Shown: positions 6,256 through 11,691, counted from the stretch's first letter. The stretch is DNA of 13,217 nucleotides from Clostridiales bacterium UBA3259 (GCA_002362625.1 DEUP01000013.1:18691-31907), one strand, 5' to 3'. Notes: generated from the sequence alone by a model not told the origin. Made by a program: numbers and translations.

Positions 6256-7374
6256 ATGAATCAAGCGAAAGCCTTTCTCCAGCGAAAGAATATTGTATTC
6301 TCTGCCAAACGCTACGGAATTGACGCCCTTGGCGCCATGGCGCAGGGGTTGTTCTGCTCCCTGCTCATCGGTACCATTATTAATACCATCGGCACTCAGC
6401 TCCACATTGACCTTCTGACCCGGGTCGTGGCTACGGTGGGAAGCGGCGAACATGCCACTTCCTACACCGTAGGTGGCATGGCTATGGCTATGAGCGGCCC
6501 TGCTATGGCCGTTGCCATCGGCTATGCTCTGCAGGCGCCGCCTCTGGTGCTGTTTTCCCTGATTACCGCCGGATTTTCCGCCAACGCCCTGGGCGGCGCG
6601 GGCGGCCCTCTTGCTGTGTTCTTTGTGGCGATTTTGGCTGCCGAGTGCGGCAAGGCCGTCAGCAAGGAGACAAAGGTGGATATCCTGGTCACTCCTATGG
6701 TCACCATTCTGGTGGGCGTGGGTCTGTCTGCCCTGATTGCGCCACCCATCGGCGCGGCGGCAGGCGCCTTTGGCAGACTGATTATGGAGACTACCAAGCT
6801 TCAGCCTTTGCTCATGGGTATTCTGGTTTCCGTCCTGGTGGGCGCTGCGCTGACCCTGCCCATTTCCTCCGCGGCCATCTGCTCCGTGCTTGGTCTGACC
6901 GGCCTGGCAGGGGGCGCGGCGGTAGCCGGATGCTGTGCCCAGATGGTTGGCTTTGCGGTCATGAGCTTCAAGGAAAATCGCTGGGGCGGCCTGGTCAGCC
7001 AGGGCATTGGCACCTCCATGCTCCAAATGCCCAACATCGTGAAAAATCCCCGGATCTGGATTCCGCCAACGCTGGCTTCTGCCATTACCGGACCCATTGC
7101 CACCTGTGTCTTCAAGCTGGAAATGAACGGCGCGCCCATCAATTCCGGCATGGGCACCTGCGGCTTCTGCGGCCAGATCGGTGTTTGGACTGGCTGGCTG
7201 AATCCTGTGGAGGCGGCCACAGCTCAGGGCGCAGCTGCGATTGTGCCCTCCACCTTTGACTGGCTGGGATTGCTTCTGATCTCCTTCGTGCTTCCGGCGG
7301 TCCTGTCCTGGGTGTTCTGCGAGATTCTGCGGAAAATTGGCTGGATCAAAGAGGGAGACTTGACCCTTGCTTAA
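6256..7374 (+). CDS. PfoR-like PTS EIIC_2-family membrane transporter, possible niacin-related permease
   Basis: Polytopic membrane protein of 372 aa with about ten hydrophobic segments rich in Gly and Ala. It resembles the PTS_EIIC_2/PfoR family: features include YTVGGMAMAMSGPAMAVAIG, NALGGAGGPLAVFF, GGLVSQGIGTSMLQMPN and a GTCGFCGQIGV segment near residue 300. No EIIA, EIIB or phosphorylatable domain is adjacent, as is common for this family, whose substrates are largely unproven. The ATG at 6256 has AGGTGG four bases upstream. It follows niaR, and its promoter abuts a palindromic NiaR-operator candidate, so uptake of niacin or a related compound is a reasonable hypothesis, not a demonstrated function. 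Confidence 0.87.
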   Translation: MNQAKAFLQRKNIVFSAKRYGIDALGAMAQGLFCSLLIGTIINTIGTQLHIDLLTRVVATVGSGEHATSYTVGGMAMAMSGPAMAVAIGYALQAPPLVLFSLITAGFSANALGGAGGPLAVFFVAILAAECGKAVSKETKVDILVTPMVTILVGVGLSALIAPPIGAAAGAFGRLIMETTKLQPLLMGILVSVLVGAALTLPISSAAICSVLGLTGLAGGAAVAGCCAQMVGFAVMSFKENRWGGLVSQGIGTSMLQMPNIVKNPRIWIPPTLASAITGPIATCVFKLEMNGAPINSGMGTCGFCGQIGVWTGWLNPVEAATAQGAAAIVPSTFDWLGLLLISFVLPAVLSWVFCEILRKIGWIKEGDLTLA

Positions 7375-7423
7375 CCGGGATCCTCTTTGATCGCCTTAAA
7401 ATTTGCCTTCACCCCCCCAATCA

Positions 7424-7465
7424 GGCCTGCTCCGGTATTATAACTGCCGGGGCAGGCCGCTTTAT
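7424..7465 (+). terminator. Probable terminator of the permease gene
   Basis: A 12-bp stem with one G-T pair (7424-7435 with 7447-7458; arms GGCCTGCTCCGG and CCGGGGCAGGCC) closes an 11-base loop and is followed by GCTTTATT. The stem is strong but the T tract is short. A second perfect 11-bp inverted repeat (7344-7354 with 7382-7392) spans the stop codon upstream. Confidence 0.55.
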
Positions 7466-7518
7466 TGAGAAATTTCGGATGGAAGCATCTGATGGCCTGA
7501 CCGTCCGTGAAAGGACAT

Positions 7519-7554
7519 AAAAAGACCAACCCTGCAATTCGGGTCGGTCTTTTT
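7519..7554. terminator. Bidirectional intrinsic terminator after the CHAP gene
   Basis: AAAAAGACC (7519-7527) pairs with GGTCTTTTT (7546-7554), and ACCC pairs with GGGT inside, leaving an 8-base loop. T runs occur on both strands. It lies just past the stop of the minus-strand CHAP gene and also backs up the weaker plus-strand terminator. Confidence 0.88.
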
Positions 7555-7562
7555 GCGGCTTT

Positions 7563-8192
7563 CTAACGCGCTGCCCGGGAGGTGTAATCCGGCATCCCGA
7601 AGCCGCGGATGGAAATGTGATTGAGAAGAATATAGCGGTAACAGACCTGGTCATTTCGGTTTCCCTCGATCACCTTGATAAAGGGCCACTTCGTGCCCAC
7701 CACGATACCCACGTGGTCTGACCAGCCGGTGCAGTCTCCCGGACGCCGGTTATCCCAATCGTAGTAGATGAGATCTCCGGGCAGGGGAATGGCGCTGTCT
7801 TTTTCCTCCCAGCTGTCCATTTCCTGAAGCAGGCCGATCTGCCTTTCACAGCCGCATTCTATGGGAATGATGTCCGTGAGCCCGGCATCCAGAGCGGCCA
7901 CGCTGACAAAGGCGGCGCACCAGCTGTCAGTCTCGGTAAGGGCATAGTCCATGGGAAGGGACGGCTGGGCATTATATCGGTCAAGGATTACCCGGTAGCT
8001 TCCGTCGGCTTCCTTTACTCCCAAATACGCCTCCGCATGATCCACCAAGGACATTCTGAGGGCTGCCTCGGCTGTATCCACCCGCCAGTAAAAGCCCCAG
8101 GGGGAGAGCAGGTAATGAGCCGCCAGCGCGGTAAAAACCACTGCCGCCCCAATGATCCAAAGAAGAACGCGGCGTTTCGTCTTAACCGCCAT
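7563..8192 (-). CDS. Membrane-anchored CHAP-domain peptidoglycan hydrolase
   Basis: A 209-aa protein with a basic N terminus and one signal-anchor helix (residues 9-29), placing the rest outside the cell. The catalytic domain (about 75-205) is of the CHAP/NlpC-P60 cysteine type: S-W-C-A-A-F-V-S with the nucleophile C92, L-P-G-D-L-I-Y-Y before the His, D-H-V-G-I-V-V with H160, and E-G-N at 176-178 supplying the third polar residue. Such enzymes cut amide or peptide bonds in peptidoglycan. The ATG at 8192 has AGGAGG nearby; a longer frame from 8249 is ruled out because the promoter lies within it. It is last in a row of four minus-strand genes but has its own promoter, so it may also be expressed alone. 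Confidence 0.85.
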   Translation of the reverse strand: MAVKTKRRVLLWIIGAAVVFTALAAHYLLSPWGFYWRVDTAEAALRMSLVDHAEAYLGVKEADGSYRVILDRYNAQPSLPMDYALTETDSWCAAFVSVAALDAGLTDIIPIECGCERQIGLLQEMDSWEEKDSAIPLPGDLIYYDWDNRRPGDCTGWSDHVGIVVGTKWPFIKVIEGNRNDQVCYRYILLNHISIRGFGMPDYTSRAAR

Positions 8193-8220
8193 GGTGCACC
8201 TCCTGAAAAAAGATGTCACC

Positions 8221-8249
8221 ATTATATGGGTCATTGGGACAAAAAGCAA
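8221..8249 (-). promoter_or_regulatory. Promoter of the CHAP hydrolase gene
   Basis: Minus strand: TTGCTT (8244-8249), 17-bp spacer, TATAAT (8221-8226). It starts inside the gap after the proline-rich gene, giving a leader of about 20 bases. Confidence 0.75.
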
Positions 8250-8256
8250 GAAAAAA

Positions 8257-8670
8257 TTACAGGAACAGATACAGCGCCAGGGTCAGCAGGGCGGTATTCC
8301 GATCCTCCTTGCAGTCTCCGGACATGAGCAGCAGAAGCAGCACAATGAGCAGATCCTCCGTGTCAAAATCCCCGGGGAGAAGCTGCCGGAAGAATTGAAA
8401 GACACCGGTATTCTGCCGGGGCGGAGGAGACTGACAGGGAGGCTGCTTCGGCGGCGGACAGGGCCGCCGAGGCTGCCGGCCGGGATTTCCCCGGGATTGT
8501 CCTCCGGGCCGATTTACCGGGGGCGGCGGGCAGCTTGGCTCCGGAGGCGCGGGCTCCGGAGGACAGATATTCTGGGGGGTTGCGGGACGTCCCGGGGACT
8601 TCTGCTCCGGCTCCGGAATCCGATTGCGCTGATAGGAGCCGTCAGGCTGGGGGATATATCGGTTATACAT
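8257..8670 (-). CDS. Proline-rich small protein with hydrophobic C terminus, unknown function
   Basis: A 137-aa protein. Residues 1-25 are polar (MYNRYIPQPDGSYQRN), residues about 20-87 are dominated by Pro, Arg, Gln and Cys (several PPP, CPP and PRR repeats), and the tail (about 105-137) has two short Leu-rich hydrophobic stretches separated by an acidic/Cys turn (SGDCKEDRN). I do not recognise a named family. The Leu-rich, Asp-punctuated tail resembles small Clostridia proteins I associate with sporulation loci, which is a weak recollection. The ribosome site GGGGAGGTG overlaps the stop of the upstream gene; the gap is only 4 bases, so the two are translationally coupled. Confidence 0.75.
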   Translation of the reverse strand: MYNRYIPQPDGSYQRNRIPEPEQKSPGRPATPQNICPPEPAPPEPSCPPPPVNRPGGQSRGNPGRQPRRPCPPPKQPPCQSPPPRQNTGVFQFFRQLLPGDFDTEDLLIVLLLLLMSGDCKEDRNTALLTLALYLFL

Positions 8671-8674
8671 GGTT

Positions 8675-9028
8675 TCACCTCCCCGTAAGCATTTGAAGCG
8701 CGCCGGAGTTTAGAAAACCGGAGGCAAGTCCTGCCATTTTTGCGGCCCGCATGGCCCGTTCCAGCTTGTTGATCCGGTTTTGGCTCAGGTATGGACGCAG
8801 GGCCTTCAGCAGGTTTTGCTGGTTGCGGTCAACGCCGCTTTTCTGGGCCATCCCTGCCAGGGACTGAAGCATTCTGGGATCCATAGGCAGCGCGGGCGAG
8901 GCTTCCTGGGGCGGCGGCGGGGAAGGAGGGGCATTGCTCGCGCTCATGGCCTGGGCCATGGACATGATCTGCTGCATCATCTGGGGGTTATTTAAAATTG
9001 TCCCCAGTTTATCCTCCATTTCACTCAT
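8675..9028 (-). CDS. Small helical protein of unknown function (117 aa)
   Basis: A 117-aa protein with a Met/Gln-rich N-terminal helix (LGTILNNPQMMQQIMSMAQA), a Pro-rich linker (about residues 34-48) and a basic helical C-terminal part (about 50-117, including NLLKALRPYLSQNRINKLER). The N-terminal segment has the NPxMMQQ look of STI1/DP2-like helical motifs and resembles the SPxxQQLL segments of the 73-aa protein upstream. It starts at an ATGA overlap with that gene's stop codon, so it is translationally coupled. No transmembrane segment or signal peptide is seen. Function is unknown. Confidence 0.8.
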   Translation of the reverse strand: MSEMEDKLGTILNNPQMMQQIMSMAQAMSASNAPPSPPPPQEASPALPMDPRMLQSLAGMAQKSGVDRNQQNLLKALRPYLSQNRINKLERAMRAAKMAGLASGFLNSGALQMLTGR

Positions 9029-9246
9029 AGAGATCCCTCCATCTGCTTCAGCAGCGCCTGTGCCTGAGGGGAAGACAGGAGGGCGGACAGGGTGTTCTTG
9101 GCGCTTTCCATATTCCCGGCGGTAGCCTGGTTGACGGCGTTTTCCAGGGACCCGTCATCGGTGCTTTGAAGCAGAGCAAGAAGCTGCTGTCCCGCCGGGG
9201 ACTGGGCCAGCTTCATAAGATCGGACATGTTTGGCATATTCTCCAT
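9025..9246 (-). CDS. Small helical protein of unknown function (73 aa)
   Basis: A 73-aa, mostly helical, soluble protein. Two segments follow the same scheme: LAQSPAGQQLLALLQS (residues about 14-29) and LLSSPQAQALLKQM (about 56-69), separated by an Asn/Ala-rich region. It is the first gene of the cluster 9246-8257. The ATG at 9246 has AAGGAGG at proper distance; a longer frame lacks a ribosome site. The upstream DNA has no convincing SigA promoter but carries CATAAGCTA with GTACATTT upstream, reminiscent of mother-cell sporulation promoters. Function is unknown. Confidence 0.8.
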   Translation of the reverse strand: MENMPNMSDLMKLAQSPAGQQLLALLQSTDDGSLENAVNQATAGNMESAKNTLSALLSSPQAQALLKQMEGSL

Positions 9247-9278
9247 GGGATGACCTCCTTGAAAAGGTTCTCTTGTCA

Positions 9279-9308
9279 TAGCTTATGCGGCGTTGCAGGA
9301 AAATGTAC
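9279..9308 (-). promoter_or_regulatory. Candidate SigE/SigK-like promoter of the three-gene cluster
   Basis: Minus strand: CATAAGCTA (9279-9287) fits the CATAnnnTA form of SigK/SigE -10 elements. GTACATTT (9301-9308) lies 13 bases upstream and partly resembles a SigE -35. The spacer is about a base short. No SigA-type promoter is evident between the upstream terminator and the first gene. Confidence 0.35.
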
Positions 9309-9310
9309 CG

Positions 9311-9345
9311 AAAAAAATGCCGCCCGCTGGTTTCAGCAGGCGGCA
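9311..9345 (-). terminator. Strong intrinsic terminator of the micropeptide unit
   Basis: Minus strand: a 12-position stem (9334-9345 with 9318-9329) with one G-T pair and a 4-base loop, followed by seven T (9311-9317). It lies 27 bases past the stop of the 28-aa peptide ORF. Its presence is evidence that 9372-9884 is really transcribed on the minus strand. Confidence 0.88.
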
Positions 9346-9371
9346 GGTGTTTTATGTGGTCATACAGTCCA

Positions 9372-9458
9372 TTAATATCTGTTGGCCTGATCCATGAGCT
9401 CACCATAATTCTTTACTGCATCGAGAAAAAACTTGGCAAGTGAAAACGACTTTTTCAT
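9372..9458 (-). CDS. Micropeptide A (28 aa), paralogue of micropeptide B
   Basis: The peptide begins MKKSFSLAKFFLDAVKNYGE and ends LMDQANRY. The upstream AAGGAGGTATTGCC gives a perfect ribosome site 8 bases from the ATG. Aligned with micropeptide B (one-residue gap) about 10 of 28 positions are identical and several more are conservative (L/I, F/L, V/M, Y/F). The shared part is a basic N terminus, SFS and an amphipathic helix with D-A. The upstream hairpin and ribosome site are also shared with B, which argues for a real duplicated gene. There is no signal-peptide h-region of normal length and no Cys. Possible roles: signalling peptide, RiPP precursor or regulator-binding peptide; none is shown. 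Confidence 0.65.
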   Translation of the reverse strand: MKKSFSLAKFFLDAVKNYGELMDQANRY

Positions 9459-9479
9459 GGCAATACCTCCTTATTCATG

Positions 9480-9493
9480 GGCGGAAATCCGCC
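9480..9493 (-). promoter_or_regulatory. Leader hairpin before micropeptide A
   Basis: GGCGG and CCGCC pair perfectly around a 4-base loop (9485-9488), ending about 10 bases before the ribosome site of micropeptide A. The same arms, in the same place, precede micropeptide B (9805-9819). Confidence 0.6.
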
Positions 9494-9509
9494 GGGGATC
9501 TATTTAATA

Positions 9510-9533
9510 CCACCGCCAATTGTGATGGCGTGG
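9510..9533 (-). other. Bulged hairpin between ORF C and micropeptide A
   Basis: CCAC plus GCCA (9510-9513, 9515-9518) pair with TGGC and GTGG (9526-9533), with one bulged base at 9514 and a 7-base loop. It sits in the transcribed spacer 17 bases from the micropeptide A hairpin. Role unknown; it could protect or process the RNA. Confidence 0.4.
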
Positions 9534-9552
9534 GTGATGAAGCGCGGATTAT

Positions 9553-9651
9553 CTAAGATATGGCTTCATAATCAGAGCAGCCTTTCAAAGTATGCCGGAC
9601 GGTAGACAGACCTCTGGCACAGGGAAGAAAACGTACGGCCGCTTGGCACAT
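9553..9651 (-). CDS. Small ORF C (32 aa) between the two micropeptides
   Basis: This ORF has an excellent ribosome site (AAAGGAGG, 7 bases before the ATG at 9651) and lies in the same transcribed unit as micropeptides A and B. The peptide begins MCQAAVRFLPCARG and contains three Cys (residues 2, 11 and 25). It does not resemble A or B and lacks the GGCGG/CCGCC hairpin in front. It could be a true third peptide or a chance frame behind a ribosome site; the ribosome site is the main support. Confidence 0.4.
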   Translation of the reverse strand: MCQAAVRFLPCARGLSTVRHTLKGCSDYEAIS

Positions 9652-9690
9652 TGTCAGGACCTCCTTTATCGCGTGTGCTGCTGATCGGGC

Positions 9691-9780
9691 TCAGAAGTTG
9701 TGAGACCGAAGATAGCTTTCACAGTACATATCCATTGCATCGTCAAGAAGCTGACCAATGGAAAAAGACTTCTTCTTCAT
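9691..9780 (-). CDS. Micropeptide B (29 aa), first ORF of the unit
   Basis: The peptide begins MKKKSFSIGQLLDDAMDMYC and ends ESYLRSHNF. GAAGGAGGTATTGC precedes the ATG at 9780 exactly as for micropeptide A. The helix is more acidic than in A (DDAMDMYCE) and has one Cys (residue 20). A longer in-frame form up to 9885 would begin at the -10 hexamer and has no ribosome site, so it is rejected. The leader from the predicted start point is about 97 bases and contains two hairpins. Its divergent neighbour is the AraC-family gene, with overlapping promoters, so regulation by that protein is likely. Confidence 0.65.
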   Translation of the reverse strand: MKKKSFSIGQLLDDAMDMYCESYLRSHNF

Positions 9781-9804
9781 TGCAATACCTCCTTCATGAT
9801 ACGG

Positions 9805-9819
9805 GGCGGAACCACCGCC
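9805..9819 (-). promoter_or_regulatory. Leader hairpin before micropeptide B
   Basis: GGCGG (9805-9809) and CCGCC (9815-9819) pair perfectly around a 5-base loop, shortly before the ribosome site of micropeptide B. It is the counterpart of the hairpin at 9480-9493. Confidence 0.6.
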
Positions 9820-9883
9820 GGTGAATACCCGACTTTCATAGCTTGCAAGGAGACACGGGCATTTCTTCCTTTCAAGTGCCCGC

Positions 9884-9912
9884 ATTATAGCACCTTGACA
9901 GAGAGGAAAAAA
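9884..9912 (-). promoter_or_regulatory. Extended -10 promoter of the micropeptide unit
   Basis: Minus strand: TGC followed by TATAAT (9884-9889). The -35 position (9907-9912) is TTTTTT, 17 bases away, which is weak, so an activator may be needed. An inverted repeat CGGGCA/TGCCCG (9856-9861 with 9877-9882) lies over the first transcribed bases. Confidence 0.7.
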
Positions 9913-9922
9913 GTGGTATAAT
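9895..9922 (+). promoter_or_regulatory. Promoter of the AraC-family gene, overlapping the micropeptide promoter
   Basis: TTGACA (9895-9900), 16-bp spacer ending in TGG, TATAAT (9917-9922): close to consensus. It shares 9895-9912 with the opposite-strand promoter, so the two polymerases cannot bind at the same time. Confidence 0.82.
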
Positions 9923-9995
9923 TGACCTCCATCTAGAAGATATTGACATTATGAACGGGATGTGAACCCGAAAACTTTGGAAAAGAGCGGATATT

Positions 9996-10871
9996 GTGCA
10001 TAATTACCAACAAATTTCACTGGACAGCATGGACGATACTGGCTTCGGTGTAGACTACAAGCAGAACCTGAGCACATATACGCCGCCCCACTGGCACAAG
10101 GCGGTGGAGCTGTTTTTGTTTGTCAGCGGAAAGATAACCTGCAAGTTTGAAAATATGACCATTCACGCAAAGCCCGGAGGCATTGCCATCATCAATCCCC
10201 ATGAGGTTCATGAGACCCGGTGCAGCCGGAAAGCCTCCTATCTGAGCGTCCATATCCAGCCAAGCATCATGCGGAAATTTGTCCCCAATTTTGACCAGCT
10301 TCATTTTTCTTTTGCCTTCGATCCGGAGGATCAGGCAAAGGCCGCGGCCTATGAGCAGCTGAAGATCCATCTTCGGGAGATTCTCCGCCAAACCGCGGAG
10401 GAGCAGACCGCCTATAAGCTGGAGCGGCAGGCCCGGCTCTATGCCCTGACGGCGATTCTGGTGAAATATTTCTCCCAGCCCCTGGCTATGGAGGAGACCA
10501 CCCTGCGCCGCAGTGACATGACCCGCCTGGAGCCGATTCTGGACTATGTCCAGCTGCATCACGCCGAGGAGCTGCCCCTGGAAAAGGCGGCGGAGGCCAT
10601 GGGCTTAAACAAGGAATATTTTTGCCGTCTGTTTAAAAAGAATATGGGCGTCAGTTATCTCCATTATGTCTATCAGGTGCGCACTACGGCGGTGTGCTGG
10701 GAGCTGGAAACCTCGGAGGATCCCATTTGGGAGATTGCCGAGCGTCACGGCTTTCGGGATCCCAAAATGCTGGGACAGTATTTCCGGGAGCTGTACGGCT
10801 GTACGCCATCTGAGAAACGAAAGTTTTTCCACCAGGTAGTGGTGGACGAGGGCGAGGAAGAAGGGGATTGA
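9996..10871 (+). CDS. AraC-family transcription regulator with N-terminal cupin domain
   Basis: A 291-aa regulator. The N-terminal sensor (about residues 20-100) is a small cupin: PPHWHKAVELFLFVSG, PGGIAIINPHEVHE. The C-terminal part (about 175-280) has the two AraC helix-turn-helix motifs: PLEKAAEAMGLNKEYFCRLF for the first and IWEIAERHGFRDPKMLGQYF for the second, then FRELYGCTPSEKRK where the family has FKKxxGxTPxxYR. Such proteins often sense sugars or related small molecules and activate neighbouring genes. The start is the GTG at 9996 after a modest AGAGCGG. No sugar-use genes are next to it; the divergent unit encodes micropeptides, its most likely local target. The C-terminal end is unusually acidic (DEGEEEGD). 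Confidence 0.92.
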   Translation: MHNYQQISLDSMDDTGFGVDYKQNLSTYTPPHWHKAVELFLFVSGKITCKFENMTIHAKPGGIAIINPHEVHETRCSRKASYLSVHIQPSIMRKFVPNFDQLHFSFAFDPEDQAKAAAYEQLKIHLREILRQTAEEQTAYKLERQARLYALTAILVKYFSQPLAMEETTLRRSDMTRLEPILDYVQLHHAEELPLEKAAEAMGLNKEYFCRLFKKNMGVSYLHYVYQVRTTAVCWELETSEDPIWEIAERHGFRDPKMLGQYFRELYGCTPSEKRKFFHQVVVDEGEEEGD

Positions 10872-10896
10872 TTTTCTTATTAGAATGGGATATGAT
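10868..10896 (+). promoter_or_regulatory. Promoter of the phosphoesterase gene, overlapping the araC-type stop codon
   Basis: TTGATT (10868-10873), 17-bp spacer, TATGAT (10891-10896). The -35 covers the TGA stop of the preceding gene. It shows that the long frame beginning at 10868 is not the real coding start. Confidence 0.7.
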
Positions 10897-10939
10897 GTTT
10901 AAAAATGTCGAAACGGGACAAACTGAAGAGGTGAACACA

Positions 10940-11449
10940 GTGAAACTGCTTGTACTTTCTGATTCTCATTCCATGCTCAGCTTTATGCGGCGCTGCATTG
11001 GGCGTATCCAGCCGGACGGTGTGATCCATCTTGGAGATTACTTTGAAGATGGTGAGGCCATGAAAGAGGAATTTCCCGGCATTCCTTTTTACCAGGTGCC
11101 GGGAAACTGTGACCTCTACCGCTGCCAGCCGGGGCAGCCGGAGATATTGGTGGAAAGCTTTGATGGCGTGACCCTTTATCTAACCCACGGCCACCGGCAC
11201 AAGGTGAAAATGTACTTGGCGGCGCTTCTTCGGGACGCCCGGAAATGTCATGGGGCAGCTGCCCTCTACGGTCACACCCATGTGGCGGACTGCCATCAGG
11301 AAGAGGATGGTCTGTGGGTCCTGAATCCGGGAAGCTGCGGCTATTACGGAGGCAGCGCCGGTCTTATGGAGATTCAAAAGGGAAAGATTCTCTCCTGCCG
11401 GATCCTGCGGGAGGATGACCTGGACAGGGAGTTTCCGGAGCTAGCTTAG
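10940..11449 (+). CDS. YfcE/MJ0936-type metallophosphoesterase
   Basis: Cytoplasmic calcineurin-like phosphoesterase of 169 aa, the normal size of the small YfcE group. All metal and catalytic motifs are present: S-D8-S-H10, H-L-G-D33, G-N56-C-D58, T-H83-G-H85 and G-H112-T-H114. Members hydrolyse phosphodiesters such as 2',3'-cyclic nucleotides or model substrates in vitro; the natural substrate is usually unknown. The GTG at 10940 is chosen because GAGGTG lies 6 bases upstream and the conserved KLLVLSDSH strand begins right there. It has its own promoter. Its last 9 bases overlap the end of the convergent 60-aa gene. Confidence 0.93.
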   Translation: MKLLVLSDSHSMLSFMRRCIGRIQPDGVIHLGDYFEDGEAMKEEFPGIPFYQVPGNCDLYRCQPGQPEILVESFDGVTLYLTHGHRHKVKMYLAALLRDARKCHGAAALYGHTHVADCHQEEDGLWVLNPGSCGYYGGSAGLMEIQKGKILSCRILREDDLDREFPELA

Positions 11450-11623
11450 GGTCAGCAGAAACAGCATCGCTGTGACCAGCCCCATGGAGGAAACGATGGC
11501 TGTGAGAATATTGATGGCTTTTTCGAGGAAATAGCGGCGATCCGCCGCCCCGGGGTATTTGGGCTGGTTGGCGACGTATAGGGTAAGCCTGCCGCGGGTG
11601 GCTTTTTGGTTCATCTGTTTCAT
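11441..11623 (-). CDS. Small single-TM membrane peptide (60 aa), unknown function
   Basis: The peptide has a basic soluble N-terminal part (MKQMNQKATRGRLTLYVANQ, then PKYPGAADRRYFLEK) and a C-terminal hydrophobic helix (about residues 38-59: ILTAIVSSMGLVTAMLFLL). It would be a tail-anchored or N-in membrane peptide. AAGGAGG precedes the ATG at 11623; a longer frame up to 11692 crosses the promoter region and lacks a ribosome site. Its stop codon lies inside the end of the phosphoesterase gene. I do not recognise the family. Confidence 0.7.
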   Translation of the reverse strand: MKQMNQKATRGRLTLYVANQPKYPGAADRRYFLEKAINILTAIVSSMGLVTAMLFLLTLS

Positions 11624-11657
11624 TGGGAAGACCTCCTTGTTTTTTCTTTCTGCCATC

Positions 11658-11691
11658 AGTATACAAAAACATGTGTCCGTGAAAACGGACA
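11658..11691 (-). promoter_or_regulatory. Candidate promoter and operator-like repeat of the 60-aa gene
   Basis: Minus strand: TATACT (11658-11663) is a good -10, but the -35 position (GTTTTC) is poor. A perfect 6-bp inverted repeat, TGTCCG/CGGACA (11674-11691, 6-base spacer), covers the -35 region and may bind an activator or repressor. Confidence 0.4.

Noticed and set aside
6202..7026. Minus-strand open frame (274 aa) opposite the permease
   Set aside because: Antisense shadow with His/Gln/Gly-rich composition and no family features; the plus-strand protein has clear membrane segments.
8257..8670. Proline-rich region considered as a misread of a plus-strand gene (8152-8688)
   Set aside because: The minus frame has a coupled ribosome site and clean start in an operon; the plus frame has an Arg/Gly-rich shadow composition and no ribosome site.
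9500..9562. Minus-strand frame ending in a Gly-rich ITIGGGIK tail that looks like a peptide core
   Set aside because: It has no start codon or ribosome site in frame, and the same bases form the hairpin at 9510-9533, which explains the sequence better.
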